Part shown: in pieces, positions 34,769 to 45,080 of the stretch
Layout: each line of letters opens with the position of its first letter
How positions within the stretch are numbered: position 1 is the first letter of the stretch
Assembly: GCA_963556145.1 (NCBI GenBank)
Contig: OY744461.1
Location: forward strand, 3,658,001-3,722,000
DNA: 64,000 nt
Direction: 5' to 3'
From: Hygrocybe punicea
Taxonomy: Eukaryota > Basidiomycota > Agaricomycetes > Agaricales > Hygrophoraceae
Notes under the pieces: generated by a model
What the model saw: the letters and a program-made list of their open reading frames with translations, nothing else
Databases searched by the model: none
What the model was told of the DNA's origin: nothing
Program-made: the position numbers and the translations under genes

Positions 34769-35388
34769 ATGTCTTCGTTGACGGAGGTACTCTTTGCACG
34801 GCTCTTAGAACCCCGCACCGCAGCCCTGCTTGTCGGTGTCAGTGCAGCATCTTACTTTATCTTTGGCAACCTTGCTGCCGAAGCGTTCGGAGTACCGCCC
34901 ATGCTGGTGAAAAAGTCTCCGGTGAGGCAACGTGTAGCGATGTTTGCGTGGTACTATGAAAGGGCAAAGGTCAGTCGGTACCCACTGCACAGGGGAATAT
35001 CATAGATTCAGACTACCCATGTTTCATTTTATAATCCCTCTCCCAGTTCCACATGGCAGGCTCCATCATCACGTCTTCTGTAGCCTTCACCGCGGCAGCC
35101 ATCCTTTCCCCGACTGTTCCTTCCTCCCGCCAACTTCTCATCCCAGCTGCTGTGCTGGGCATCCTCGTACCTATTTTTACCATCCGCGCCATGTTGCCCG
35201 TCAACAACCAGCTCCTCGCGCTAGACAAGGCGGGTCGTGCCTACACAGGCACTCCTTCGACAGAGGAGACGAGCAAGGTCGAAAACGAGGCGGAGGCACT
35301 GTTTCTCCGGTGGAGGCGGCTTCATTGGGTGCGCATGACTCTGGGTTCGGCGGTTTGGGTGCTGGGCGTGCTTTCGCTGGTGGATTGA
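34769..35388 (+). CDS. DUF1772 (anthrone-oxygenase-like) membrane protein
   Basis: Two exons (34769-34969, 35047-35388) encode 180 residues. Four hydrophobic segments are visible: AALLVGVSAASYFIFGNLA, MAGSIITSSVAFTAAAIL, LLIPAAVLGILVPIFTIRAM and MTLGSAVWVLGVLSLV. The conserved pattern ML-PVNN-LL in segment 3-4 (IRAMLPVNNQLLAL) and the acid/Arg helix ENEAEALFLRWRRLHWVR are typical of DUF1772, which includes fungal anthrone oxygenases and many proteins of unknown role. With no polyketide synthase nearby, a role in anthraquinone synthesis is not supported; I treat it as a small membrane protein of unknown function. The 77-nt intron has canonical ends. Confidence 0.8.
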
Positions 35389-35521
35389 ATATATTACGTA
35401 ATAGTATTTCAATCCCAGAAAATATTACATAATATTGCAAATGACGTTGGTTGCGCAGCTCCGAACTCGACATTTTTGCTCCGGTCAGTTTCGTCGTGTT
35501 GAGCCACCGAGTTTTGTACTG

Positions 35522-36764
35522 ATGCCTCGTCTCAGAGTCCTCGCAGGCTCTTCCCCGTCTACTGTCGTCCCCATTACCGCTTGCGTCAATACAAGCACTC
35601 CATACACAATCTCCTCGCCCCTTTTCCATGGTCAAATCGTTGTAAATGTGAAAGGTTTCACAGATCCAGAGGGACAGGTTCTCGATAGCGAGTACTTTTC
35701 GAGAGAGGATCGCAAAGGCACCACCTGGAGCATTCAGGTTCAAGGTGTGCTTTCCTTGTGTTCCACCTCTGAGCGTTTTGGATCACTCGTACATTCGGTC
35801 GTCAAGGCAGGTTCTTGCAACCACATTCTGCAAACGACATCCTCTTCGGAAACACCTTTGATCGGCCTTTGAAACTTCCCTGGGGCTTCGGCGCTGCTCT
35901 CACATTCGCAAAGTGAGTCATGAAAAGTTTGCAAATTCTGTTCAACTTGAACAACATGTTTTAGATTCATAGATCCAACGCTAGAGCATGACCTCACCTC
36001 CACGACAAAACCTTGGGCGCTCTCCCCTCTTATCGCCACAATGCCACACTTGGTGCACAAACGAATTTCGCCTTCCGTTTCTTTGTCCTCTTCTCATGAC
36101 CGTTTGATCGATCTTGACGTACATGCAACCCCCAAAGCTGCCACTTTCCCTCATATCAAGTCATGGTCGCCCCCCACTTCATTCCCACCGAAAGATTCAA
36201 TCACAGATGATACAAGCCAACTACATCTTTCTCACGTTGACAAAATATATTTATCTGGCCTCTCGTCGTCATCGGGTTCCTCGCTGTCTTCTGTGTCCTC
36301 TTTCCAGTCGGCGCTGTCCAACGGTTCCCCAAAATCGAAGCAGAGAGAAAAGAAGAGGAGAGACCAGCCTCTCCGTCTGCGAACCGCAAGCGACCGCCGC
36401 TCGCACTTTTCCGACCCCAAGCGCCGCATGGAGATCCAGTTTGGTCCAGAGGTAAAGCTTCTCAGACATTGACTCTTTTTGGACGTTGGCGTATAATTTT
36501 GTGGACTAGGACATTATCACCACGGATTTTTGTTACGGATTTCTGGAGTTCAATCCGATGCTAGCGCTGCGTCTCCCGGGCGGGATAACGTTTGACCTGA
36601 TGAAATACTGGGACGGACAACCGGTGAGGTTCGTGTGCTGCGAGCGAAAGGAGGATGGGATTCTTGGGGAAGAGAGTGATGGTTCCTCTGAAAGCCTAGA
36701 CGAGCAAGAGCCGTGGGGGAGAGTGTTTTGGTGCGTAGTGGTCGAGTTGATAGAGGAGGCATAG
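35522..36764 (+). CDS. DUF1769 (UPF0590-type) fungal protein
   Basis: The start MPRLRVLAGSSPSTVVPITA and the following VVNVKGFTDPEGQVLDSEYF, REDRKGTTWSIQVQG, RFLQPHSANDILFGNTFDRPL, PWGFGAALTFAK, FIDPTLEHDLTSTTKPWAL and IATMPHLVHKR form the conserved N-terminal domain of fungal DUF1769 proteins. After a Ser-rich linker (GLSSSSGSSLSSVSS), the second conserved block is FCYGFLEFNPMLALRLPGGI, YWDGQPVRFVCCER and VFWCVVVELIEEA. Four exons; the first intron acceptor is inferred from the fit VQG/RFLQ. The family is cytosolic and uncharacterised biochemically in most fungi. The upstream in-frame TTG at 35435 is ignored in favour of the conserved Met. Confidence 0.85.
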
Positions 36765-37353
36765 ACACCATTTGCATTTTTCTTGAGACACTTTTGCATC
36801 GGGATCGCACTTTTATATTCACCGATAGATACACCTAGACATCAATGAAACAATTGTGCAGTCTACCGGGTTTTGAATCAAGGCGCCGTCCTGAAACAAC
36901 TATCTTTATCTGAATTGTCATACATAGGACTTTGAGAGAAGTCGTTCTAATAGGAGTTACCTGAACAACGGCTACGACGCTGAGGAGAGGCTGCGAATTC
37001 CGATTCCGTCACGGTATTGTTGTACCGTGGCTGCAAGGCTAGGGTCTGATTGAAGCGGAGCGTGGGAAACCAAGAATCAAATTTGACGGACTCGGAGTTT
37101 TGTCCTTTTTCTACTCTGCACTGACCACTGAGCGCACTACTCGTATTTTATACTCGAGACTGCTTATTTCCCCTCACCAGCGTTGTTCTGCCAATTACCC
37201 TCTTGGCCAGACAAAATCCATTCACCTGAGCCCCACTGCAGTATTACCCAACAGGGACAACACCGAGCTTTGATACATCAACTCTCATAGCTTTTCTCTT
37301 TTCTCCAACTAGATCAATTCGAATACCACAGCGCACACGTGCAATTTATAACG
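36765..37353. other. Promoter region of DHH1
   Basis: This 589-bp stretch lies between the DUF1769 stop and the DHH1 start. It contains C/T-rich stretches in 37160-37320 (likely leader). No other feature is seen. Confidence 0.45.
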
Positions 37354-39011
37354 ATGTCGCAGACCGGTCCCTCCTCATCGTCCTCGTAAGTCCAGTTTCC
37401 TTCGACGCGCTCACCCTTATTAATAATAGCTTATCTCTCTTCTCGCCAGTCCTGCAAACAACGAGTCCTGGAAAACTGGCCTTCGTCCTCCACCAAAGGA
37501 TCTTCGTCCCCAAACAGAAGATGTAACTGCTACCAAAGGCACTGAATTCGAAGATATGTTTCTCCGCCGCGAACTCCTCATGGGCATCTTCGAAGCCGGT
37601 TTCGAGAAACCGTCACCTATCCAAGAAGAGGCCATCCCCATCGCCCTCACCAAACGCGACGTTCTTGCCCGTGCAAAGAACGGTACCGGAAAAACTGCTG
37701 CTTTCGTCATTCCCTCCCTCCAGCAGATCGACATGTCCAAGAATAAGATACAAGCACTCCTTCTTGTACCCACCCGCGAGCTGGCGCTGCAGACGTCTCA
37801 GGTGTGCAAAATACTGGGCAAACACATGGGCGTGCAGGTTATGGTCACCACAGGAGGGACCACTCTCAAAGATGACATTTTGCGCTTATCCGAGACCGTG
37901 CATATCCTCGTCGGCACACCTGGTCGTATCCTAGATCTCGCTGGTAAAAATGTCGCCGACCTTAGCGAGTGTCCGGTTTTCGTCATGGACGAAGCTGACA
38001 AGCTTCTCTCCCCCGAATTTGCACCTGTCATGGAACAATTACTGGGTTTCCTCCCCACCAGCCGCCAAGTTATGCTTTTCAGTGCTACATTTCCCATGAT
38101 AGTCAAAGATTTCAAGGTCACTGGTTTGATTTCCCTCTTTTCGAGTTTGAGATATGCTAATCTTGATGGATGATGCAGGATAAACATATGGACTCTCCCT
38201 ATGAGATCAACCTCATGGACGAACTTACCCTGCGCGGCGTCACCCAATATTACGCTTATGTCGAGGAGCGCCAAAAGGTGCATTGCTTGAATACACTCTT
38301 CTCAAAGGTGCCGACGCTCCTTTTGCACTGCGTAATGGCGAATCTAATTTTTTTTGCCCTCAACAGCTACAAATCAACCAGTCGATCATCTTCTGCAATT
38401 CTACGAACCGGGTTGAATTACTGGCGAAAAAAGTGACAGAACTCGGCTACTCTTGCTTTTACTCACACGCCAAGATGCTCCAATCACATCGTAATCGTGT
38501 GTTCCACGACTTCCGCAACGGTGTCTGTCGTAATCTGGTATGCTCTGACCTCCTCACCCGTGGCATCGACATCCAAGCTGTCAATGTCGTCATCAACTTT
38601 GACTTCCCCAAGAACTCGGAGACTTACCTCCACCGTATCGGTCGTTCTGGCCGCTTTGGGCATTTTGGACTCGCTATCAACCTTGTCACGTATGAGGACA
38701 GATTCAATTTATATCGCATCGAGCAGGAGCTGGGGACGGAGATTCAGCCGATTCCTCAGCAGATTGACAAGGGACTATATGTTTCGCCTAGTTCGGCGGA
38801 GGAGCCAGCTACGCAGAAGGCTACGCAACAGACACAGCCACATCGACAGCAAGAGCATGCTGCACCGCCACGCGCTCCTTCTTCTCAACAGGGGCAGGTT
38901 GTGTATCAGAGTAATGGACAGCAACATCAACCGCGACCGAACGGGACGGTTCCGCAGCAACCGAGGGGAACGGGCGCCTACCGTGGAGGCGTTCCCGCCC
39001 CGTCACGATGA
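37354..39011 (+). CDS. DHH1: DEAD-box RNA helicase DHH1 (DDX6), mRNA decapping activator
   Basis: This P-body helicase promotes decapping and translational repression. The spliced N-terminus [20 protein letters not shown] leads to [20 protein letters not shown], the DHH1 signature. All helicase motifs are present: Q motif [17 protein letters not shown], motif [27 protein letters not shown] (VMDEADKL), SAT (FSATFP), the DHH1-specific [67 protein letters not shown] and [10 protein letters not shown]. The C-terminal tail is Gln/Pro-rich (low complexity), as in other basidiomycetes. Exon 1 is 32 nt (37354-37385). Further introns occur after FK (near 38117) and after FSK (near 38310). The frame is intact. 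Confidence 0.94.
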
Positions 39012-39648
39012 TGTAGATGGTGGTGTGTGGTGGTGGAGATTAGAGGCAGGCAGTATGGAGAAGGTATCATGGTTGGGATAGGATACGGAGTTAAAAAGGT
39101 TGGGATGAGGGCGAGGAATGCGCAAGTCGACAAAATCCGAAACATCTATTTTTTTTCACGCGTCTGGCTCAAACGTCTTGGTATCATTTGAAAGGAGGTC
39201 GGTCTCTTCTGTCACATACGGCTAGTTTTTTTATTTCCATTTGCGATTCCCCGCTTCCCCTCCCTCCTGTCCACAATGCCATAGAGGTTCTTGGCTCGCA
39301 CCTCCCGCTCCATCCAATTTTGACCATATCATTATCGTCGTCGTCGTACCATCCGCAGGCTATATAGCCGCTGATCCCTCTCCTCGTTTTTTTATATACG
39401 TTACGTTCCTTTATAACTCCCCCTTCATTCTCTTCGTGACAGTTTCGTGTCTGGAATCTGGACATGTGTGCACTTATCTTAGTGAACGTCAATGTTGAGG
39501 GGAAGGCCTTGGACCAAATGCTTGGACCGAGAGTCATTCTCACTTCCCAGTTGTCACCGCAAGTCTCAAGGACGACGAAACGAGCGGCTCATAACCTGCA
39601 TAACCTTTCGCCACGCCCACGTCGGAGTCGACTGCAGTTGTCATTTTC
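39012..39648. other. Intergenic, 3' of DHH1 and promoter of GT32 gene
   Basis: This 637-bp stretch contains a CT-rich stretch and TATATAGC near 39361. No gene is seen. Confidence 0.45.
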
Positions 39649-41131
39649 ATGATGTTTCGAGGGGGGTATCAACGTCTACCAATGTACGCCTCTGCAGATT
39701 CTGTACCTCATCGTCGCTCATCGTCGTCGTCGTCATCTTCTTCTCCACTACACTCACTTTCCTTGCCATACGCATCATCTTCCGCTCATACACGCCATTT
39801 CAAATCACCCCCTCGTCCCCATTTCGCATCCCACTCCAGCTCGCGAGACCACCCAAATGCCAAAACGCGATTATTCTTATTCCGCCCGCGTTCGGTGTTC
39901 GCTTTCCTCAAAATTGCCCTTCCGGTAGTCTTCGCTATCGTTGTATTGGGCCTTTTCTTTTACGAGCCCCATCTAGAGCTGGCGTTCTATTTGCGTCAGT
40001 GGGTGCACCAGGAAATCGAGACGATCGCCCCACTTGCAGGATGTTTTGACCCAGCCCGAGTCAGCGAAAGATATAATGTAAGCGAGAATGTATACGGGAA
40101 GAAGACGTATGAGGTTCAGGCTGGGATGCCCTTGAGGATGGGGTTGGATTGCTATGACTTTGCCGGGACGGTGCGAGGTACTGGCCGCTGGCAATCGGGA
40201 CACGTCCCAGTGGATAGTCGGACCCTGTACCACACTTATTGGCGAACGGATCTGGCGCCGTTTGGTCCACGACAAGAGTGGATGCTCAAATCATTCTTCG
40301 CCACGCAGGACTCTGCCCACTCACGCCTGATACTCTGGTCAAACGGCGACCTTGGGTCCAACGAGATTCTCGGAGGGTATGCGAACCGCTATCCGGAGGC
40401 GTTCGCCTTGCGCGTGGTGAATGTTCCTGAGCTTGCTGCTGGGACGGAATTGGAGGGCAGCGAGCTGCTGACGAGGAAGGATATGAAAGCTTGGGTGGAC
40501 GGCGACCTGATTCGGCTCCTGTTGCTTTGGACGCATGGGGGTGTGTGGGTAGACATGGATTCGCTGTTGACGAGAGATTTGGGGCCGTTGTTAGAACATG
40601 AATTTGTTACGCAGTGGGATTGCTATGGTAAGTTGCCCTCCTGCCATCATGGCTTTTTGTTTCAGATTTTTACGATCAATAAAACTTGTTCCAGACAAAA
40701 AGTATCAACCGCTCAATGGCGCCCTGATGCACTTCAGTCAACACTCGCCATACCTTTGCGAAGCCTTTCATATCATGGCCACTTCTAAACCCCCACGGCT
40801 CGGCTCCTCAGACTGGGGTTCCCTCCTCTACTTCAAACTTTGGCGCCGGCTTGTCGCGGCAGGCATTCCCCCATTCAGAGTGCTCCCGTTCTGCTTCAGT
40901 GACGCACGGTCATGCCGATTGGACAACCGACTTCCCGACCCGTTTGTCCCCGACAATTCCCGGGGAAAGTGGACGATGGGGTTGGGGATGGAGGAGGGTG
41001 GTGGCCTGGACCAGGCTTTGGGGAAAGTGTTTGCGGTGCATTTGCATAATCAGTGGGAGAAGGAATTTCCGGCTGGGGGATGGGTGGACAGGTTGTTGTT
41101 GAGGAAGTACAGCCAGAAGTTGGGTGGATAA
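39649..41131 (+). CDS. Glycosyltransferase family 32 protein (type II membrane)
   Basis: Two exons (39649-40627, 40695-41131) give 471 residues. A Ser-rich cytoplasmic N-terminus precedes one membrane anchor (FLKIALPVVFAIVVLGLFFY, about residues 85-105), so the protein is a Golgi-type type II enzyme. The lumenal domain has YHTYWRTDLAPFGPRQEWML, RLILWSNGDLG, DLIRLLLLWTHGGVWVDMDS, with the DXD motif as DMD binding metal and nucleotide-sugar, then GALMHFSQHSPYLCEAF and YFKLWRRLVAAG. This is the OCH1/alpha-1,4-glycosyltransferase-like fold of GT32. Donor and acceptor sugars cannot be inferred; fungal relatives work on mannans or glycolipids. The intron is 67 nt with gtaagt...ccag. The start is the first of two consecutive ATGs. 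Confidence 0.85.
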
Positions 41132-41468
41132 TCATTAATCATTTCGTGGTGGATCTATACTTGTTATATATACTGTTATATATTGTGTGGGTGTAATTTG
41201 ACATTCTCAGGTTCTTACACCCACCGACAACCTTGCCTGTTAAACTGGTGCCTCCGATATAGTTGAACACCAAATCTCTTCTGGACACCGAGTTGCAAGA
41301 TGGTAACTATATCAACGATGGGGATAAAGATGTGGACGTCATTGGTGGTGGTGATACCGGCAAAGTGGGCTGCTCTTCCAAACGACTTTCGAACGGCGAA
41401 CTTGAGGAGCACGGTTATTCGAATCTCACGGCTCAGAGTTAACGAGGAAAGTGAATCCATATAGTCTA
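41132..41468. other. Intergenic, convergent 3' ends
   Basis: This 337-bp stretch lies between the GT32 and mL59 stops and contains tatata-rich 3' UTR near 41160-41185. No gene. Confidence 0.5.
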
Positions 41469-42224
41469 CTAGAATGGTAATTTTTGTGCCTTTGCAGAGC
41501 GGGCGGGTTTGAGGGGATTCGGTCTCCTCCGGCGATAATACTGACGAAAAGACAAGATTCAAGTGTTAGCTCAAGGCAGAGAAAAAGAGAGAACATTGCG
41601 TACCTCCTTGTACCTCGTTACACGTTTTTTCATACCGCTCATCAACACCTTCCTCTTCTTCATTCGACTGTCCATCATCCGCTCCCACTTGTGTCCTTTG
41701 AACATGCGCTTCTTCCCGCTATACAGCCTACTAAGTCCTTCTGGATTCGCCTTGACTTTTATCACACCATCCCATGTCACCGGTTCAGCCCAATGTCGTC
41801 CCGCCTTCACGTCCTTTTTGCTGTTGAAAGACTCTTCCCGCAAACTTGAGGCAGATGGAGGAGGAGGGCCAGGGTTGGGGAGCTTGGGCCCAGGAGGCAG
41901 GAGGTGAAGGGCGCCACATGCTTGAGCTGTTTTGATGAGCTCCGCCTGACGCCGTAGGGAGTACTTTGGCGGTATCCACCGACCAGTTTTCGTATTCAGG
42001 CGCGGTAAAAATGGATTTGGAAGTGTATGGAGGGGCAGCGGAGGAAGGGCATTGTTAATATTGTTGGCGGACTCATTTTTTGCCTCCGCTTCTGGTGCTG
42101 GATGTGGAGTATCGGACTGGGAAGCGATCCCTGGAGGCGTGAGTGGGCCAAAACGTTTTATATGGCTGCAGAGCCCATTTAGTTCGTGTAGACGAAACTT
42201 CTTGATTGCGTGGAGAGCAGACAT
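41469..42224 (-). CDS. MRPL25: Mitochondrial large-subunit ribosomal protein mL59 (MRPL25)
   Basis: Two exons (42224-41604, 41540-41469) encode 230 residues. The N-terminus MSALHAIKKFRLHELNGL is basic, as in mitochondrial imports. The conserved mL59 blocks are NPFLPRLNTKTGRWIPPKYS, LRRQAELIKTAQACGALHLL, PPGPKLPNPGPPPP, WAEPVTWDGVI, LYSGKKRMFKGHKWER and KKRVTRYKEYYRRRRPNPLK, the last crossing the intron junction. The domain is fungal-specific in mitoribosomes. The 63-nt intron has gtacgc...cgtcag. The upstream frame is open for 13 more residues but starts with no better Met. The gene is convergent with GT32 and divergent from the P450. Confidence 0.88.
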
Positions 42225-42848
42225 GAACTTGAATTTGAATTTACGATTTTGACAACACTTCATTGACAGATTGGCCTCCTGTTGCTTTTTCTTACTTGGA
42301 AGATGACCCTACGAAAAGTAAAGGCGTCGAAACCTCAGCGAATGAAGAACGAACAATCGTACATCAGTTTTTTTTTACTCATATTTGGACCCTTTGCGGC
42401 ATTGGCGGGGCCGATTTGAGCTTTTTTTGCTCGTGACATAACACCGCCACATGCACGTGACATACCAAACTTAGTTTATCCTCGCCGAGTCCTGTAGCGG
42501 GAGGACACGAAATTTCCTTACTCCCGCACAGAGCTCCGAGTCGGAATTTCCGTTCGCAAAGGAACTACTACTACGTCGCAAAGGAACTACGTATGACTTA
42601 CTTTGGCCGTATCAATCAAATAGGTCATCACGCCTGATGTCGGACGAGCACCGTTTCGGTGAGAACCCAAGGCATAGTGTCAGTGGCGAAGTTCCGCCGT
42701 GATATGCGAGCGTTGGGCGGCGCTGCCTTGCGAAGCTTCCGGTTGTTCGCTTACCGTCAGTTCCCTTTGACTTGTGGCTTCTCAATAAGATACTAATACA
42801 TAAATCTTCAAGCTCCAACCTTCCCTCAACCCATCTTTCCAATTCGCC
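42225..42848. promoter_or_regulatory. Shared upstream region of mL59 and P450 genes
   Basis: This 624-bp region contains a direct repeat CGCAAAGGAACTAC (near 42553 and 42575, about 20 bp apart), a CGAGTC/CTCCGAG cluster near 42484-42543, and a CT-rich leader next to the P450 ATG. No factor can be assigned. Confidence 0.4.
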
Positions 42849-44792
42849 ATGAGTGCCATCTTGGAGACACTGAAAGGCTTTGATGTGACAACACAGGCTT
42901 TTTTTGCCCTTCTCCTCCTGATGATATGTCACGTATTGCCTTACATATACGACCCAAGCGGACTTCGTGCATATCCTGGCCCATTCATCGCCAAATTCTC
43001 AGATACGTGGCTAGGCTTGGCAGCTGCACTCGGTCATCGTTCAGAGGTCGTCCACGCTTTGCACCAGAAGTACGGTCAGTTGACCATCGCCTCTCATACG
43101 ATCGTCCTACTGAAATCGTCTGTCTTCAGGGACCTTCGTGCGCCTTGCTCCAAATCATCTGTCCATCGCACACCCTGACGCCATTCAAGCCATATATGCA
43201 CACGGCAATGGCACTCTCAAGTCAGATTTTTACGACTCCTTCGTGGTCATCCGGCAAGGAGTTTTCACCACTCGTGACCGTGCCGAACATGCTCGCAAGC
43301 GCAAGACAATTTCCCACATATTTTCTCAGAGGATGGTAATTGAGTTCGAGCCGCAAGTCCGCCTACATGTCGGTATTCTCATACAGCAATGGGACCGATT
43401 GTGTGAGTTGGCTTCAAATGGTGTCTCGGGAACGGAGGGCGAGGGCGGATGGACTGGTAAAAATGGCCAGTTGTGCTTTGATTGTTTGCCCTGTGCGTTA
43501 CTCCATCGTCGTTTCAACGTTAACTACACTCTTACTTAACCGCAGGGTGTAATTATCTCGCATTTGACATTATCGGTGAGTCGAGCCTCCGTGGTGCATT
43601 CTCCAAACCGAAATAGACCGATACCAGGTGACTTTGTGTTCGGCTCTCCCTTTGGCATGATACAAGCTGCGAAGGACTCGGCTGTTATTGCTATAGCTGA
43701 TCAAGATATTGTAAAGCCTCACGGAGAATTAACCGACATTCCCTTGGTCAAACTTTCTAACGACGGTAGCGATTTCTCGGCAAGAACAGGAGTCCTCCCG
43801 TCGTGGTTGCGCCCCATTATCCGCACCATGGTGTGGATTAGGGAGGGTGATCAAGTTTCCAAGAACTTGCTCAGTATGACCGACGTTATGTTAACCAAGC
43901 GGTTATCAATGCCCACAGACAGAACAAATCTATGGAGTAAATTGGAGCAAGGTAAGGATGATGAGGGCAAGCCAATGGATAAAGATGACTTGACTGCAGA
44001 AGCATTGTCACAGCTTATTGCAGGTTCAAGTACGATTTCCGCGTACGATTTTCCAATCCGAGTAATACAGTATGTATGAGTTGATTTTGGTGTGTTATTC
44101 ACAGTTCTTCTTGTGCTATCATTCACTACGTTGCACGCAATCCCCACGTGCAAGCCAAACTCCAGAAAGAACTAGACGAGCACCTCGGCACTGACGACGA
44201 AACTGTCTCGACATTGGAGCGGCTCAAGCGGCTCACTTATCTCGAGGCTGTCATCAACGAAGGGCTTCGTCTATATTCCACCTTGTCCTTGGGTCTCCCG
44301 CGCGTCGTACCTGAGGGCGGATTAATATTCCTGGACACACACTTCCACGAAGGTACTATTTTGAGCGTGCCGACCTATACCATTCATCGTGATACGAAGA
44401 TTTGGGGCGAGGATAGCGAGGAGTTTCGCCCGGAGCGGTGGTTCGAACAGGACTATGTTGCTGTCCAGAAAGCCTTCAACCCCTTCTCATATGGCCCAAG
44501 GCAAATCACTTCCTATCTCTGACCTTCTTCGTATGTAAGTTGCTAATCACTCGACAAATGGCAGGGTTTGCGTTGGTCGCAACCTTGCAAGTTTAGAATT
44601 AAAAATTATCATCTCGGCCATCTTTCGCCGGTACGAATTTTCCCTACAGGAAGATAAACCCGTGCGTCCGAGAGTTCGCAAATATTTTGGACAGGTTAAA
44701 CTGATTGTGATACATGACAGTTGGAGATACGTGAGGGCTTTGTCAGGAAGCCGATAGCTTGTAAAGTATGCATACGGCGGAGGGATTTTTGA
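42849..44792 (+). CDS. Cytochrome P450 monooxygenase (microsomal, benzoate-4-monooxygenase-like clan)
   Basis: Seven exons (42849-43074, 43130-43492, 43546-43575, 43628-44042, 44105-44500, 44565-44661, 44721-44792) give 532 residues. An N-terminal membrane anchor (AFFALLLLMICHVLPYI) is followed by LRAYPGPF, the proline hinge. Other motifs are the helix-C region RKTISHIFSQRM, helix K EGLR (VINEGLRLYS), FRPERW, and the heme loop FNPFSYGPR/VCVGRNLASLE with the Cys ligand. The I-helix reads AGSSTIS, not the usual AG-x-(D/E)-T-T, so the acidic residue is replaced by Ser while the Thr is kept. The heme-loop exon junction appears to be a GC-AG intron (44501-44564). The gene stands alone and substrate is unknown. 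The neighbouring kinase-WD40 gene follows 288 bp downstream. Confidence 0.88.
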
Positions 44793-45080
44793 ACTCTCGG
44801 CCTTTTTTCCCAACAGGAGCTTGAGATCTCCCCCACTGGGTGGATTCGATTCTTGGTTAGCTGTTTGTATATTTTACGATTTCATGAAGCTTTTTTGCAA
44901 TTGTTTGGCTACAGCTTTTTTTGTTGTCAAGGTCTGTCAGCAGGAAGCTTTATATCAGTACTTAAGCACCGCCCAGTTTCCGGTTATGTGGCTACGCGGG
45001 CTGTATATGTGCTTCGAGTTCTCACCGCTCACCGGCAATATGACTCAGATGGAAGCGCCTTTGCGGTCTCCTTCATTCGT

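Noticed and set aside
34769..35388. DUF1772 protein as evidence for anthraquinone biosynthesis
   Set aside because: The domain is widespread and no polyketide synthase or thioesterase gene is nearby.
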